From assembly GCA_030629475.1 (NCBI GenBank), contig DAOVOU010000050.1, positions 1 through 9,487 of the forward strand: a stretch of 9,487 nucleotides of DNA, written 5' to 3'. The stretch comes from Desulfobacterales bacterium. Its GTDB lineage: Bacteria; Desulfobacterota; Desulfobacteria; Desulfobacterales; C00003060. Position 1 is the stretch's first letter; each line of letters starts with the position of its first letter. The position numbers and the translations under genes are program-made. Positions 1 through 6,789 of this stretch are shown here, piece by piece. The notes under the pieces were generated by a model. It saw nothing but the letters and a program-made list of their open reading frames with translations, searched no databases and had not been told where the DNA came from.

Positions 1-11
1 AAACCGGATTA

Positions 12-265
12 GAACTTAGTTCGCTCCGCTCACAATTGGAATGTTGGAATAGTGGAATGATGGAATAATGGGTTCTGGGTAAATGGGTCACTGGTTTGTT
101 GGCGAAGGTTGCCTTGACAGGAAAATCAAAAAATGGGAAACTTCCTTTATAAATCAACATTCCAATATTCCACCATTCCATTATTCCAGATGCGAGGCAA
201 GAATCCGGGCCACAATAACTTCCTATAACTTCAATAGGTTGTAGAAATTCCGAGACGTAAAATTA
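12..265 (+). repeat. TGGAATNN inverted-arm element, copy 1
   Basis: The left end (12-42) is followed by four tandem octamers TGGAATNN (37-68) and TGGG. After an 83-nt spacer come four octamers of the opposite sense (NNNATTCC, 156-187), then 50 nt, then a conserved right end (238-265) containing TTGTAGAAATTCCGAGACGT. The hexamer cores of the two arms can pair, while most of the intervening dinucleotides do not, giving a helix interrupted about every 8 bp. A second copy with near-identical ends lies at 6790-7011 in the same orientation. No ORF in it looks like a real gene. It could be a MITE-like or REP-like element, or a conserved untranslated region. That it is a repeat is directly visible; its nature is inferred. 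Confidence 0.8.
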
Positions 266-282
266 GTTTTGTTATGACTCAG

Positions 283-384
283 GACGGGTGCCATGGACAA
301 ACTTGTTTGTCCGTGCCTGTTTTCGACTTGACAACGGGAACTCCACCACCATCCACATGGACAAACAAGTTTGTCCGTGGCGCC
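283..384. repeat. Paired 18-bp palindromes in inverted arrangement
   Basis: Two palindromes lie 46 nt apart: GGACAAACTTGTTTGTCC (295-312) and GGACAAACAAGTTTGTCC (359-376). Each folds on itself with an 8-bp stem and a 2-nt centre. The centre is TT in one and AA in the other, so the second is the exact reverse complement of the first. The surrounding bases (about 283-314 and 353-384) extend the inverted similarity with a few mismatches, so each arm is a hairpin inside a larger hairpin. The feature lies downstream of ilvN on the minus strand. It could be a REP-like element, a pair of operator sites for a dimeric repressor, or part of the ilv transcript 3' end. No partner gene is visible. Confidence 0.7.
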
Positions 385-522
385 ATAGGTATTGAGAATA
401 GGGTATAGTTCAACCAAATCGGAAACTTACTTACAATCCATGTATCTTCTCAATAACCTAAGCCTGCCGGCGGGCTTGATTTCAGGTGACTTCCCCGAAC
501 CTATTGAGAAGTTACCAATCCA
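385..522. other. ilvN 3' intergenic segment
   Basis: I find no credible gene between the paired palindromes and the ilvN stop codon. The recognisable structure is a compound stem: a perfect 10-bp inverted repeat, CTTCTCAATA (446-455) against TATTGAGAAG (502-511), enclosing a G+C-rich dyad at 460-477. A direct copy of the TATTGAGAAT-like word also occurs at 389-398. The remainder looks unstructured. Confidence 0.5.
460..477 (-). terminator. Possible ilv operon terminator or 3' stabilising hairpin
   Basis: AAGCCTGCCGGCGGGCTT forms a short G+C-rich stem (arms of 7 bp including one G-U pair, CCGG loop). It lies about 45-60 nt beyond the ilvN stop and is enclosed by a perfect 10-bp inverted repeat (446-455 with 502-511). 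There is no U-run after it in the minus-strand direction, so classical intrinsic termination is doubtful. A role as an RNA-stabilising 3' structure is equally possible. Confidence 0.35.
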
Positions 523-1005
523 TTACTTCTTCTCCCGGCCCAGGGCAATGGCCCCTGTGCGGGCGATCTCCTTGACCCCCATAGGTCTTAAGAGGCTCAG
601 GATGGCTGCAAGCTTATCTGCCGTGCCGGTCACTTCAATGGTATAGTGGGCAGGACTCACATCGACGATGTTACACCTGAATATATCCACAATCCTCAAG
701 ATCTCCGCCCTGTAATCTGCCTTGGCTTGAACTTTGATCAAGGCCATTTCCCGCTCCACATATTCTGTCCCGGTCAGGTCATGCACCTTGATCACGTTAA
801 TCAGCTTGTTGGCCTGCTTGTTGATCTGTTCAGCAATGGCATCGTCTCCTCGTGTGACCAAGGTTATGCGGGAAATGGCGCGGTCCAGGGTCTCTGCCAC
901 ACACAGGCTCTCTATGTTGAAACCACGGCCACTGAACAGACCTGCCACCCGGGAAAGTACCCCCGGCTCATTGTCCACCAACAACGATATGGTATGTTTC
1001 TGCAT
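523..1005 (-). CDS. ilvN: Acetolactate (acetohydroxyacid) synthase small regulatory subunit
   Basis: This is the regulatory subunit of acetohydroxyacid synthase. It binds valine through its ACT domain, activates the large subunit and confers feedback inhibition (known for the family). The 160-aa length is typical of the IlvN/IlvH small-subunit family. The N-terminal ACT domain is evident from residues 1 to about 75: TISLLVDNEPGVLSRVAGLF, then GRGFNIESL and a DLTGTEYVEREMALIKV linker segment. The remainder is the C-terminal small-subunit domain (YTIEVTGTADK, PMGVKEIARTG). ATG at 1005 is preceded by GGAGA at about 6 nt. That site sits just after the ilvB stop codon, only 14 nt away, so translation is probably coupled and the subunits made in proportion. 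Last gene of the minus-strand ilv block in this window; ilvC does not follow within the 522 nt available. Assignment secure; ilvH would be an equivalent symbol. Confidence 0.96.
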   Translation of the reverse strand: MQKHTISLLVDNEPGVLSRVAGLFSGRGFNIESLCVAETLDRAISRITLVTRGDDAIAEQINKQANKLINVIKVHDLTGTEYVEREMALIKVQAKADYRAEILRIVDIFRCNIVDVSPAHYTIEVTGTADKLAAILSLLRPMGVKEIARTGAIALGREKK

Positions 1006-1019
1006 AAGTAATCTCCGTT

Positions 1020-2708
1020 TTAGACGAGAAGCATCTCGGTTAAAGCCGCCCCTGCAGGGACCATGGGGTACACACCTTCTTCACGAGCCACCCAGAAGTC
1101 CATCATGGCAGGACCCGGGCTCTTCAGACCCTCCTTAAGGACCGAATCGACCTCTTCCGGCTTTGTGGCCTTCAGGCCCAAAGCCCCGTAGGCCTCGGCG
1201 AGCCTCGAAAAATCAGGCGCATGTTCGATATCTGTGGCCATGTACTTTTTCTTATAGAAGAGTTCCTGCCACTGGCGGACCATGCCAAGATACCTGTTAT
1301 TCAAGATAACTACTTTCACCGGCAAGCCGTATTGCACGGCCGTGGCCAGTTCCTGGATATTCATCTGAATACTGCCATCGCCTGCCACATCCACAACGAG
1401 TCTGTCCGGGCAAGCCATCTGCGCTCCGATAGCAGCGGGCAGACCGAACCCCATACAACCAAGCCCGCCAGAGGTAATGAAACAATTAGGATGATCAAAG
1501 TGATAATACTGGGCTGCCCACATCTGGTTTTGTCCCACCTCAGTAGTAATGATGGCTTTTCCCTTTGTCAGTTCGTACAGCCTTTCAATCACATATTGAG
1601 GTTTGATACTGTCTTTTTGTTCATATCTTAACGGCTTGGTATCTTGCCATTTTTCTATCTGGTCAAGCCAGGGCTTGCGGCTTTTCTTGGCAAACTTTAC
1701 ATTCTCCTTGTCAAGAAGCTTGTTAAGTTCTTTCAAGGCGATCTTGCAATCCCCTACGATGGGAATGGTCACGGGGATATTCTTGCTGATAGAAGTGGGG
1801 TCTATATCAATATGGATGATCCTGGCATTTGGCGCAAAGGCTGCCACCTTGCCTGTGACTCTATCATCAAACCGCACGCCAATGCCTATGAGGAGATCAC
1901 ATTCCCCAATGGCCATATTGGCGCGGTAGGTGCCGTGCATCCCCAGCATTCCCAGCCAGAGAGGGTGGCTCCCGGGAAAGCTGCCAAGGCCCATCAGAGA
2001 GGCGGTGACCGGGGCGTTCAACTTCTTTCCAAACTCGGTCAATTCCTTGGATGCCCCGGAAAGAATAACCCCGCCCCCGGAAAAGACAACAGGTTTTTTA
2101 GCTTCTTTTATCAGCGCTATAGCGCGGTGCAATTGTTTCAAATTGGGTTGATATGTGGGGTTGTAGGAGGCCATCCGGGGTTCTGGCAAGGGCTTGTACT
2201 TTGCTTTGCCCTGGACCACATCTTTAGGAAGATCCACAAGCACAGGGCCTGGCCGGCCTGACCGCGCAATATGGAAGGCCTCCTTTATCACCCTGGCCAG
2301 GTCGTCCGTGCGTTTCACAAGATAGTTATGCTTGGTGCAAGGCCGGGTGATTCCTACGATATCAACTTCCTGGAAGGCATCGTTTCCGATGAGCGCCGTA
2401 GGCACCTGACCTGTCAGTACAACCACCGGGATAGAATCCATATACGCAGAGGCAATCCCGCTAACCGTGTTGGTAGCCCCTGGCCCGGAGGTGACCAGGC
2501 AAACGCCCACACTGCTTTTTGCCCGCGCGTAGCCGTCTGCTGCATGAATTGCCCCCTGTTCATGGCGCACCAGGATGTGCTTGATGTCTGTCCTGCCGAG
2601 TTCGTCATAAATGTCAATAACAGCGCCGCCCGGGAAACCAAAGATGGTGTCAACACCTTCTTCCTTAAGGACGGCCATAATGATTTGCGCTCCTGTCAGT
2701 GTTTTCAA
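1020..2708 (-). CDS. ilvB: Acetolactate (acetohydroxyacid) synthase large catalytic subunit
   Basis: This thiamine-diphosphate enzyme condenses two pyruvates to 2-acetolactate (valine/leucine), or pyruvate with 2-oxobutyrate to 2-aceto-2-hydroxybutyrate (isoleucine). About 562 aa, the usual length. Counting from the TTG start, the N-terminal Pyr domain carries the cofactor-activating Glu at about residue 50 (RHEQGAIHAADGYAR). The central FAD-binding domain has RFDDRVTG. The C-terminal PP domain has the ThDP/Mg motif GDG at about 443-445 ending in NN at 470-471, plus VRQWQ, a region linked to herbicide and substrate recognition. An in-frame ATG lies 5 codons upstream (2723), but there the GGGAGGA Shine-Dalgarno would fall inside the coding region. 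TTG at 2708 sits 7 nt after it and gives the family-like start MKTLTGAQI. The gene follows ilvD after a 9-mer repeat leader and precedes ilvN by 14 nt. Assignment secure; the start is inferred. Confidence 0.95.
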   Translation of the reverse strand: MKTLTGAQIIMAVLKEEGVDTIFGFPGGAVIDIYDELGRTDIKHILVRHEQGAIHAADGYARAKSSVGVCLVTSGPGATNTVSGIASAYMDSIPVVVLTGQVPTALIGNDAFQEVDIVGITRPCTKHNYLVKRTDDLARVIKEAFHIARSGRPGPVLVDLPKDVVQGKAKYKPLPEPRMASYNPTYQPNLKQLHRAIALIKEAKKPVVFSGGGVILSGASKELTEFGKKLNAPVTASLMGLGSFPGSHPLWLGMLGMHGTYRANMAIGECDLLIGIGVRFDDRVTGKVAAFAPNARIIHIDIDPTSISKNIPVTIPIVGDCKIALKELNKLLDKENVKFAKKSRKPWLDQIEKWQDTKPLRYEQKDSIKPQYVIERLYELTKGKAIITTEVGQNQMWAAQYYHFDHPNCFITSGGLGCMGFGLPAAIGAQMACPDRLVVDVAGDGSIQMNIQELATAVQYGLPVKVVILNNRYLGMVRQWQELFYKKKYMATDIEHAPDFSRLAEAYGALGLKATKPEEVDSVLKEGLKSPGPAMMDFWVAREEGVYPMVPAGAALTEMLLV

Positions 2709-2721
2709 TCTATGTCCTCCC
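2706..2721 (-). promoter_or_regulatory. Ribosome binding site that decides the ilvB start
   Basis: On the minus strand GGGAGGA (2721-2715) is followed after a short spacer by TTG (2708-2706) in frame with ilvB. The same GG run forms codons 2-3 of the alternative ATG start at 2723, which has only A/C-rich repeat sequence upstream and no Shine-Dalgarno. TTG is therefore the better start. A TTG start generally lowers initiation efficiency (established for bacteria), which may moderate synthesis of the large subunit. Confidence 0.65.
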
Positions 2722-2722
2722 A

Positions 2723-2851
2723 TGTTGTGTTTGTTGTGCTTGTTGTGTTTGTTGTGCTTGTTGTGTTTGTTGTGTTTGTTGGGTTTTTTGGGTTTTTTGG
2801 GTCTGTGGGATTAACCCAATAAACTCAACAAACCCAATGAACCCAATGAAC
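2723..2851. repeat. 9-mer tandem array with opposed arm, in the ilvB leader
   Basis: Nine tandem nonamers run without a break from 2723 to 2803: TGTTGTGTT or TGTTGTGCT (six units), then TGTTGGGTT, TTTTGGGTT and TTTTGGGTC. After about 9 nt come four units of the opposite sense (AACCCAATA, AACTCAACA, AACCCAATG twice; 2813-2848) plus AAC. In the minus-strand transcript the U/G-rich arm can pair with the nearest CCC-containing units. That leaves about 55 nt of A/C-rich, weakly structured RNA directly in front of the ilvB Shine-Dalgarno. Such leaders can aid initiation; a role here is inference. The array fills most of the ilvD-ilvB gap. Copy number could vary by slippage. Confidence 0.85.
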
Positions 2852-2860
2852 TGTTAGGAC

Positions 2861-4519
2861 TCACCTCACCACCGCTCCCTCGCCTCCTGACGACACCGCC
2901 CGAGCGTATCGTGCCATGTATCCTTTGGTTATCTTGAATTTAGGGGGGCGCCATGTTGAAAGCCTTGCCTCAATCTCCTTTTCCGAAACCTTTAAGGTGA
3001 TGCGCTTTTGGGGAATATCGATGGCAATGCGGTCTCCATCCTCAACAATGGCAATGGGCCCGCCATCCATGGCCTCGGGTGAGACGTGCCCTATGGCCGC
3101 CCCGCGGGTTCCGCCTGAAAACCTGCCATCAGTGATCAAGGCCACATCCGCATCAAGCCCCATACCGGCAATGACAGATGTTGGCACCAACATCTCCCGC
3201 ATCCCAGGCCCACCCCTGGGTCCTTCATACCGGATAATCACAACATCCCCCTTCTTTATCTTTCCGGCCATGATGTCAGAGGTGGCCTCTTCCTCGCTGT
3301 CAAACACGCGGGCCGTACCCTCGTGGCGGAGCATCCGCCGGGCCACAGCCGATTGCTTCACCACACACCCTGAAGCAGCCAGATTCCCAAACAGCACCGC
3401 AAGCCCCCCTTGCTTATGGTACGGTCTTTCCAGGGGACGAATGACGCTTTTGTCTCTGATCCGGCTATCTTCAATGTTCTCTTTGACCGGTCTACCTGTG
3501 ACCGTCAGGCAATCGGTACGGATCAACCCCTTGCGAGAAAGTTCCTTCATCACGGCACTCACACCGCCGGCCCGGTCGAGATCCTCTATGTGATGACTTC
3601 CTGCCGGACTAAGATTACAAAGGTGAGGTGTCTTCTCGCTCACACGATTGAAGGCATCAAGATCGATTCTGACGCCAGCCTCCCGCCCAATGGCCATCAA
3701 ATGCAAAACCGTATTGGTAGAACACCCCAGGGCCATATCTACCGCCATGGCATTTGCAAACGCCTTCTCCGTCATGATTTTTCGGGGAGTGATCCTCTTT
3801 TTCAGGAGCATCATGATCTTCATCCCCGCCTGTTTGGCCAGGCGCGTCCGAGCGGCCATGACCGCCGGGATCGTCCCGTTTCCAGGAAGACCCATCCCGA
3901 TGGCCTCAGTTAGACAATTCATGGAATTGGCCGTGAACATGCCTGCACAAGAGCCGCATGTGGGGCATGCGGTGTCTTCGATATCCGCCAGTTCCGCTTC
4001 ACCGATCTTGCCTGATCTGAAAGCCCCTACCGCTTCAAAGACACTCACAAGGTCTATCTTTTTCCCGTTATGGGTGCCAGCCAGCATGGGCCCGCCGCTA
4101 ACCACAATAGTTGGAAGGTTCAGCCGCGCTGCCGCCATCAGCATGCCAGGCACAATCTTGTCACAGTTTGTGACCATCACCATGGCATCAAAGGCATGGG
4201 CAATGGCCATCACCTCGACAGAGTCCGCAATCAGCTCCCGGCTTGCAAGTGAGTATTTCATCCCTATGTGGTTCATAGCGATCCCATCGCAAATCCCTAT
4301 AGTGCCAAACGCGATAGGGGTGCCGCCCCCCATGTAGACACCAGCCTTCACCGCATTGACAATTCGATCCAGCTCCACGTGTCCTGGTATGATATCGTTG
4401 GCCGAATTGGCAATCCCCACCAGTGGCCTGCCCAATTCTTCATCTGTATACCCCATGGCCTTAAACAGGGAACGATGGGGAGCACGTTCTATACCGGATT
4501 TTGCGCTCTCGCTCTTCAT
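2861..4519 (-). CDS. ilvD: Dihydroxy-acid dehydratase
   Basis: This Fe-S enzyme dehydrates 2,3-dihydroxy-isovalerate and 2,3-dihydroxy-3-methylvalerate to the 2-oxo acids, the step before transamination in valine/leucine and isoleucine synthesis. 552 aa, the usual length for the compact bacterial/archaeal form. Family motifs are all visible: NSANDIIPGH (about 38-47), CDGIAMNHIGMKYSLASRELIADSVE (from 77), NCDKIVPGM with Cys119, CPTCGSCAGMFTANSMNCL with Cys185/188/191, and GRFSGGTRG near the C terminus, whose Ser is the proposed catalytic base. The position that is Cys in plant/mycobacterial [2Fe-2S] enzymes is Gly here (PGH), as in E. coli IlvD, so an oxygen-labile [4Fe-4S] enzyme is likely but inferred. 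ATG at 4519 has GGAGGA 5 nt upstream. It lies downstream of cimA and upstream of ilvB; both gaps hold repeat hairpins. Assignment secure. Confidence 0.97.
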   Translation of the reverse strand: MKSESAKSGIERAPHRSLFKAMGYTDEELGRPLVGIANSANDIIPGHVELDRIVNAVKAGVYMGGGTPIAFGTIGICDGIAMNHIGMKYSLASRELIADSVEVMAIAHAFDAMVMVTNCDKIVPGMLMAAARLNLPTIVVSGGPMLAGTHNGKKIDLVSVFEAVGAFRSGKIGEAELADIEDTACPTCGSCAGMFTANSMNCLTEAIGMGLPGNGTIPAVMAARTRLAKQAGMKIMMLLKKRITPRKIMTEKAFANAMAVDMALGCSTNTVLHLMAIGREAGVRIDLDAFNRVSEKTPHLCNLSPAGSHHIEDLDRAGGVSAVMKELSRKGLIRTDCLTVTGRPVKENIEDSRIRDKSVIRPLERPYHKQGGLAVLFGNLAASGCVVKQSAVARRMLRHEGTARVFDSEEEATSDIMAGKIKKGDVVIIRYEGPRGGPGMREMLVPTSVIAGMGLDADVALITDGRFSGGTRGAAIGHVSPEAMDGGPIAIVEDGDRIAIDIPQKRITLKVSEKEIEARLSTWRPPKFKITKGYMARYARAVSSGGEGAVVR

Positions 4520-4545
4520 GCATATCCTCCGGGTTCGCTATCCGA

Positions 4546-4765
4546 TTTTTGATTTTTTTTGTTCAATCATCGTAACTACTCAGGTTGTCAGGTTCACGGT
4601 TCACGGTTGGCTACTTTCTTCATCGCTCTCTAACCTTGAACCGCCCGCCCTGGCGCGACAGAAGCCGGAGAATGCCCCGCAGAGAAAAACCCGGTCTGGG
4701 CCAGGGTGAACCTTGGAACTTTGAACCTGAGTAGTTACCAATCATCAATCATCAATCATCAATCC
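4546..4765. repeat. Nested 7-mer inverted-arm element in the cimA-ilvD gap
   Basis: From outside to inside: a T-rich, degenerate GATT/CAATCATC arm (4546-4571) faces a tandem AATCATC array (4740-4765, three and a half units). Next is a perfect 15-bp inverted repeat, GTAACTACTCAGGTT (4572-4586) against its reverse complement at 4724-4738. Innermost are GGTTCAC heptamers (4591-4604) facing TGAACCT/TGGAACT/TTGAACC heptamers (about 4707-4727). The approximately 100-nt core (4612-4703) holds no gene I recognise and one further AACCTTGAACC word. In the ilv transcript this would be a long-range stem between cimA and ilvD. No leader peptide or T-box signature is visible. Confidence 0.8.
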
Positions 4766-4771
4766 AAAGAC

Positions 4772-6334
4772 TCATGTGTGCGAAAGTTTGTATTGAAAGC
4801 TGCTCTCCAGGGCCTCCCAGCTTGCCTCAATAATATCTGTAGAAACTCCAATGGTATTCCACACGCGCTTTTGGTCGCGGGATTCTATGAAAACCTTCAC
4901 ACGGGCCGATGTTCCGTCGCGACCCTCTATGACTCGCACCTTAAAATCGACAAGGTGCATTTTTTTTAAGTCCACCAGAAAAAATTTGTTCAGGGCCTTT
5001 CTCAAGGCATTGTCCAGGGCGCTCACTGGGCCGTTTCCCTCTGCCGCAGTAATCTCTTGTTGATCCCCCACGGAAATCTTGATGGTGGCGTATGCCCTGC
5101 ACGGAAGATCCTTCTCCTTTTCAATGGCCACCCGGAATGATTCCAATTGGAATAGCGGTTTGAATTGCCCGGTGAGCCTTTTCAACAGGAGTTCAAAAGA
5201 GCCTTCCGCTGCATCAAACTGATACCCTTCATGCTCCAGTCGCTTTATCTCTTTGGCGATTTTCCGACTGTCAAATCCATCTCCTCCAAGCTCGATCCCC
5301 AGTTCCCTGGCCTTGTAATCCACATTGCTCTTGCCAGAAAGATCGGACATAAGCACACGGCGCTCATTTCCGATGACCTCTGGTTCCATGTGTTCATAGG
5401 CCTTTGGCGTCTTCATGATGGCATTGACATGCATGCCTCCCTTATGCGCAAAGGCGCTTTTTCCCACAAAAGGGCGTCCGTTAAACGGGGTCATATTGGC
5501 CACCTCGCTGACGTAGCGCGACAGTTCCGTGAGACGCTGCAGATTCTCCTCGCTCATACATGACAGTCCCATCTTGAGCTGGAGGTTAGGAATAACCGAG
5601 GTCAAATCAGCGTTGCCACATCGCTCTCCATACCCGTTAATAGTTCCTTGAACCATGACAGCGCCAGCGCGGACCGCCACCAGGGTGTTCGCTACCGCAA
5701 GACCACAGTCGTTGTGGGTATGAATCCCGACTTTTACTGGAATACGCGGACATATCCTTTCCATGATCTCGTGTATTTCAAAAGGGAGGGTCCCACCGTT
5801 TGTATCACACAGCACTATCACATCGGCACCACCTGAAACGGCGGCCTCTATTGTTTTCGTAGCATAGTCTGGATTATTCTTGTAGCCATCAAAAAAATGT
5901 TCGGCGTCGTAAATGACCTCGCGGCCCTGAGAATGAAGATGGGCCACGCTGTCATAAATCATGGCCAGGTTTTCTTTCAAGGTAGTGCGAATGACCTCAT
6001 TCACATGAAGATCCCAGCTTTTGCCAAAGATAGTCACAGTAGGGGTTTCGGACTGAAGAAGGGCTATGAGGTTTTGATCTTCTTCAGCGCGTGTATTCTG
6101 TCGCCTCGTACTCCCAAAGGCTGCAAGGCGCGCATGTTTAAAGGGCGCCTTTTTGGCCAGTTCAAAAAACCGTACATCCCTTGGATTGGAGCCAGGCCAC
6201 CCTCCCTCGATGTGATGCATACCCATGGCATCAAGTCTTTGGGCAATCCGGAGTTTGTCCTCAGCAGAAAAATTGATCTTTTCTCCCTGCGCACCATCCC
6301 TGAGTGTTGTATCGTAGATCAAGATCGATTCCAT
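4772..6334 (-). CDS. cimA: (R)-citramalate synthase
   Basis: Condenses acetyl-CoA with pyruvate to (R)-citramalate, the first step of the threonine-independent isoleucine route. LeuCD and LeuB then convert citramalate to 2-oxobutyrate, the acceptor used by acetohydroxyacid synthase. About 520 aa in the HMGL-like/2-isopropylmalate synthase superfamily, closest by eye to the Geobacter-type CimA rather than LeuA. Counting from the ATG, the TIM barrel opens with YDTTLRDGAQGE (Arg12/Asp13 catalytic and metal region). GIHTHNDCG carries the metal ligands His205 and His207, and GTINGYGERCGNADL follows. The C terminus (about 400-520) is the LeuA-type regulatory dimer domain, the usual site of end-product (isoleucine) inhibition. 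I chose ATG at 6334 (MESILIYDTT), with GGGGA about 8 nt upstream. An in-frame TTG at 6349 with AGGA upstream is a possible alternative. First gene of the minus-strand block, downstream of a promoter candidate. Confidence 0.93.
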   Translation of the reverse strand: MESILIYDTTLRDGAQGEKINFSAEDKLRIAQRLDAMGMHHIEGGWPGSNPRDVRFFELAKKAPFKHARLAAFGSTRRQNTRAEEDQNLIALLQSETPTVTIFGKSWDLHVNEVIRTTLKENLAMIYDSVAHLHSQGREVIYDAEHFFDGYKNNPDYATKTIEAAVSGGADVIVLCDTNGGTLPFEIHEIMERICPRIPVKVGIHTHNDCGLAVANTLVAVRAGAVMVQGTINGYGERCGNADLTSVIPNLQLKMGLSCMSEENLQRLTELSRYVSEVANMTPFNGRPFVGKSAFAHKGGMHVNAIMKTPKAYEHMEPEVIGNERRVLMSDLSGKSNVDYKARELGIELGGDGFDSRKIAKEIKRLEHEGYQFDAAEGSFELLLKRLTGQFKPLFQLESFRVAIEKEKDLPCRAYATIKISVGDQQEITAAEGNGPVSALDNALRKALNKFFLVDLKKMHLVDFKVRVIEGRDGTSARVKVFIESRDQKRVWNTIGVSTDIIEASWEALESSFQYKLSHT

Positions 6335-6417
6335 AGCGGAAATCCCCAAACAAAGAGTCCTGTTTAAATATTCTGCGGATCAAATTCTTTGCCCGCACTG
6401 CTCGTTAGTTAGTAACC

Positions 6418-6446
6418 AGCCTAGGCCCTAACGTTGAGAATGTCAA
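6418..6446 (-). promoter_or_regulatory. Sigma70-like promoter candidate for cimA-ilvDBN
   Basis: On the minus strand a perfect -35 hexamer TTGACA (6446-6441) is followed after exactly 17 nt by TAGGCT (6423-6418), which matches the -10 consensus at only three of six positions. Transcription would start near 6410, giving a leader of about 75 nt before the cimA ATG. It lies between the cimA start and the GGTTCA repeat element, where a promoter is expected. The weak -10 keeps this tentative. Confidence 0.4.
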
Positions 6447-6460
6447 GAACAAAGGTAGGC

Positions 6461-6621
6461 GTTCACAGGTTCAGAGTTCACCGTTCAGGGTTACCTTTTT
6501 TGATTGTCGATTGTTTTTTCAATCATCAATCATGAAACATCAATCGGGCGGTGACAAGGGGTCAGCTCTCAACATTTGTTCGGTGAACCCTGAACCCCTG
6601 AACCCCTGAACCATTGAACGG
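6461..6621. repeat. Nested 7-mer inverted-arm element upstream of cimA
   Basis: The outer arms are GTTCA-type heptamers: GTTCACAGGTTCAGAGTTCA and following bases (6461-6493) against TGAACCC/TGAACCCC words (6581-6621). Inside lies a second pair: TGATTGTCGATTG (6501-6513) against TCAATCATCAATCATG and ACATCAATC (6519-6545). The same two unit types occur in the cimA-ilvD gap, but there GATTG/AATCATC is outside and GGTTCA inside, so nesting order is swapped. The element separates the cimA promoter candidate from the unexplained segment leading to the plus-strand genes. Confidence 0.75.
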
Positions 6622-6789
6622 TTACAATGGTCTTTCATGGTAAAATTCCGATCGCCTTACACAGTGACACTTTACTAAAAGGGCGTGATGCGATAAGGGA
6701 AAACTCCGAAGTCGTTTTGGGATATTCAGGTCTATACCACATTAATAATCGTTTTTGATCCAACTTTGACACTTGATGTGTAGTATACT
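6622..6789. other. Unassigned segment of the divergent intergenic region
   Basis: About 170 nt of non-repetitive sequence between the GGTTCA element and copy 2 of the TGGAATNN element. I see no gene and no RNA I recognise. TTGACA (6766-6771) and TATACT (6784-6789) occur on the plus strand but are only 12 nt apart, too close for one sigma70 promoter. The promoter of the lipoprotein gene should lie somewhere here or within the following element. Confidence 0.4.

Noticed and set aside
37..187. CRISPR-like or coding repeat from the TGGAATNN units
   Set aside because: Only 2-nt spacers, opposed arms, and stop codons in the possible frames.
223..417. 64-aa minus-strand open frame in the left gap
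   Set aside because: It reads through the paired palindromes and the conserved right end of the TGGAATNN element; the composition reflects repeats, not a protein.
1221..2261. Plus-strand open frames opposite ilvB (1221-1631, 1603-1929, 1644-2261)
   Set aside because: They are shadows of the conserved ilvB reading frame, with no recognisable motifs.
2723..2803. CRISPR-like tandem array
   Set aside because: Units are 9 bp, contiguous and without unique spacers; there is no 24-37 nt repeat and no cas gene.
2916..4337. Long open frames on the plus strand (2916-3593 and 3648-4337) opposite ilvD
   Set aside because: ilvD is an unambiguous full-length gene on the other strand. The antisense translations show no domain, have biased composition typical of antisense frames, and lack a convincing ribosome binding site.
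4520..4771. Leader peptide attenuator or T-box controlling ilvD
   Set aside because: No short ORF rich in Ile/Val/Leu codons and no T-box-like conserved bulge was found on the minus strand here or upstream of cimA.
6335..6349. TTG at 6349 as the cimA start
   Set aside because: ATG at 6334 gives the canonical family N terminus and has GGGGA upstream. The TTG is possible (AGGA upstream) but adds five non-conserved residues.
6766..6789. TTGACA...TATACT as a promoter for the lipoprotein operon
   Set aside because: The hexamers are 12 nt apart, too short for sigma70. TATACT alone could be used with an activator, but nothing else supports it.
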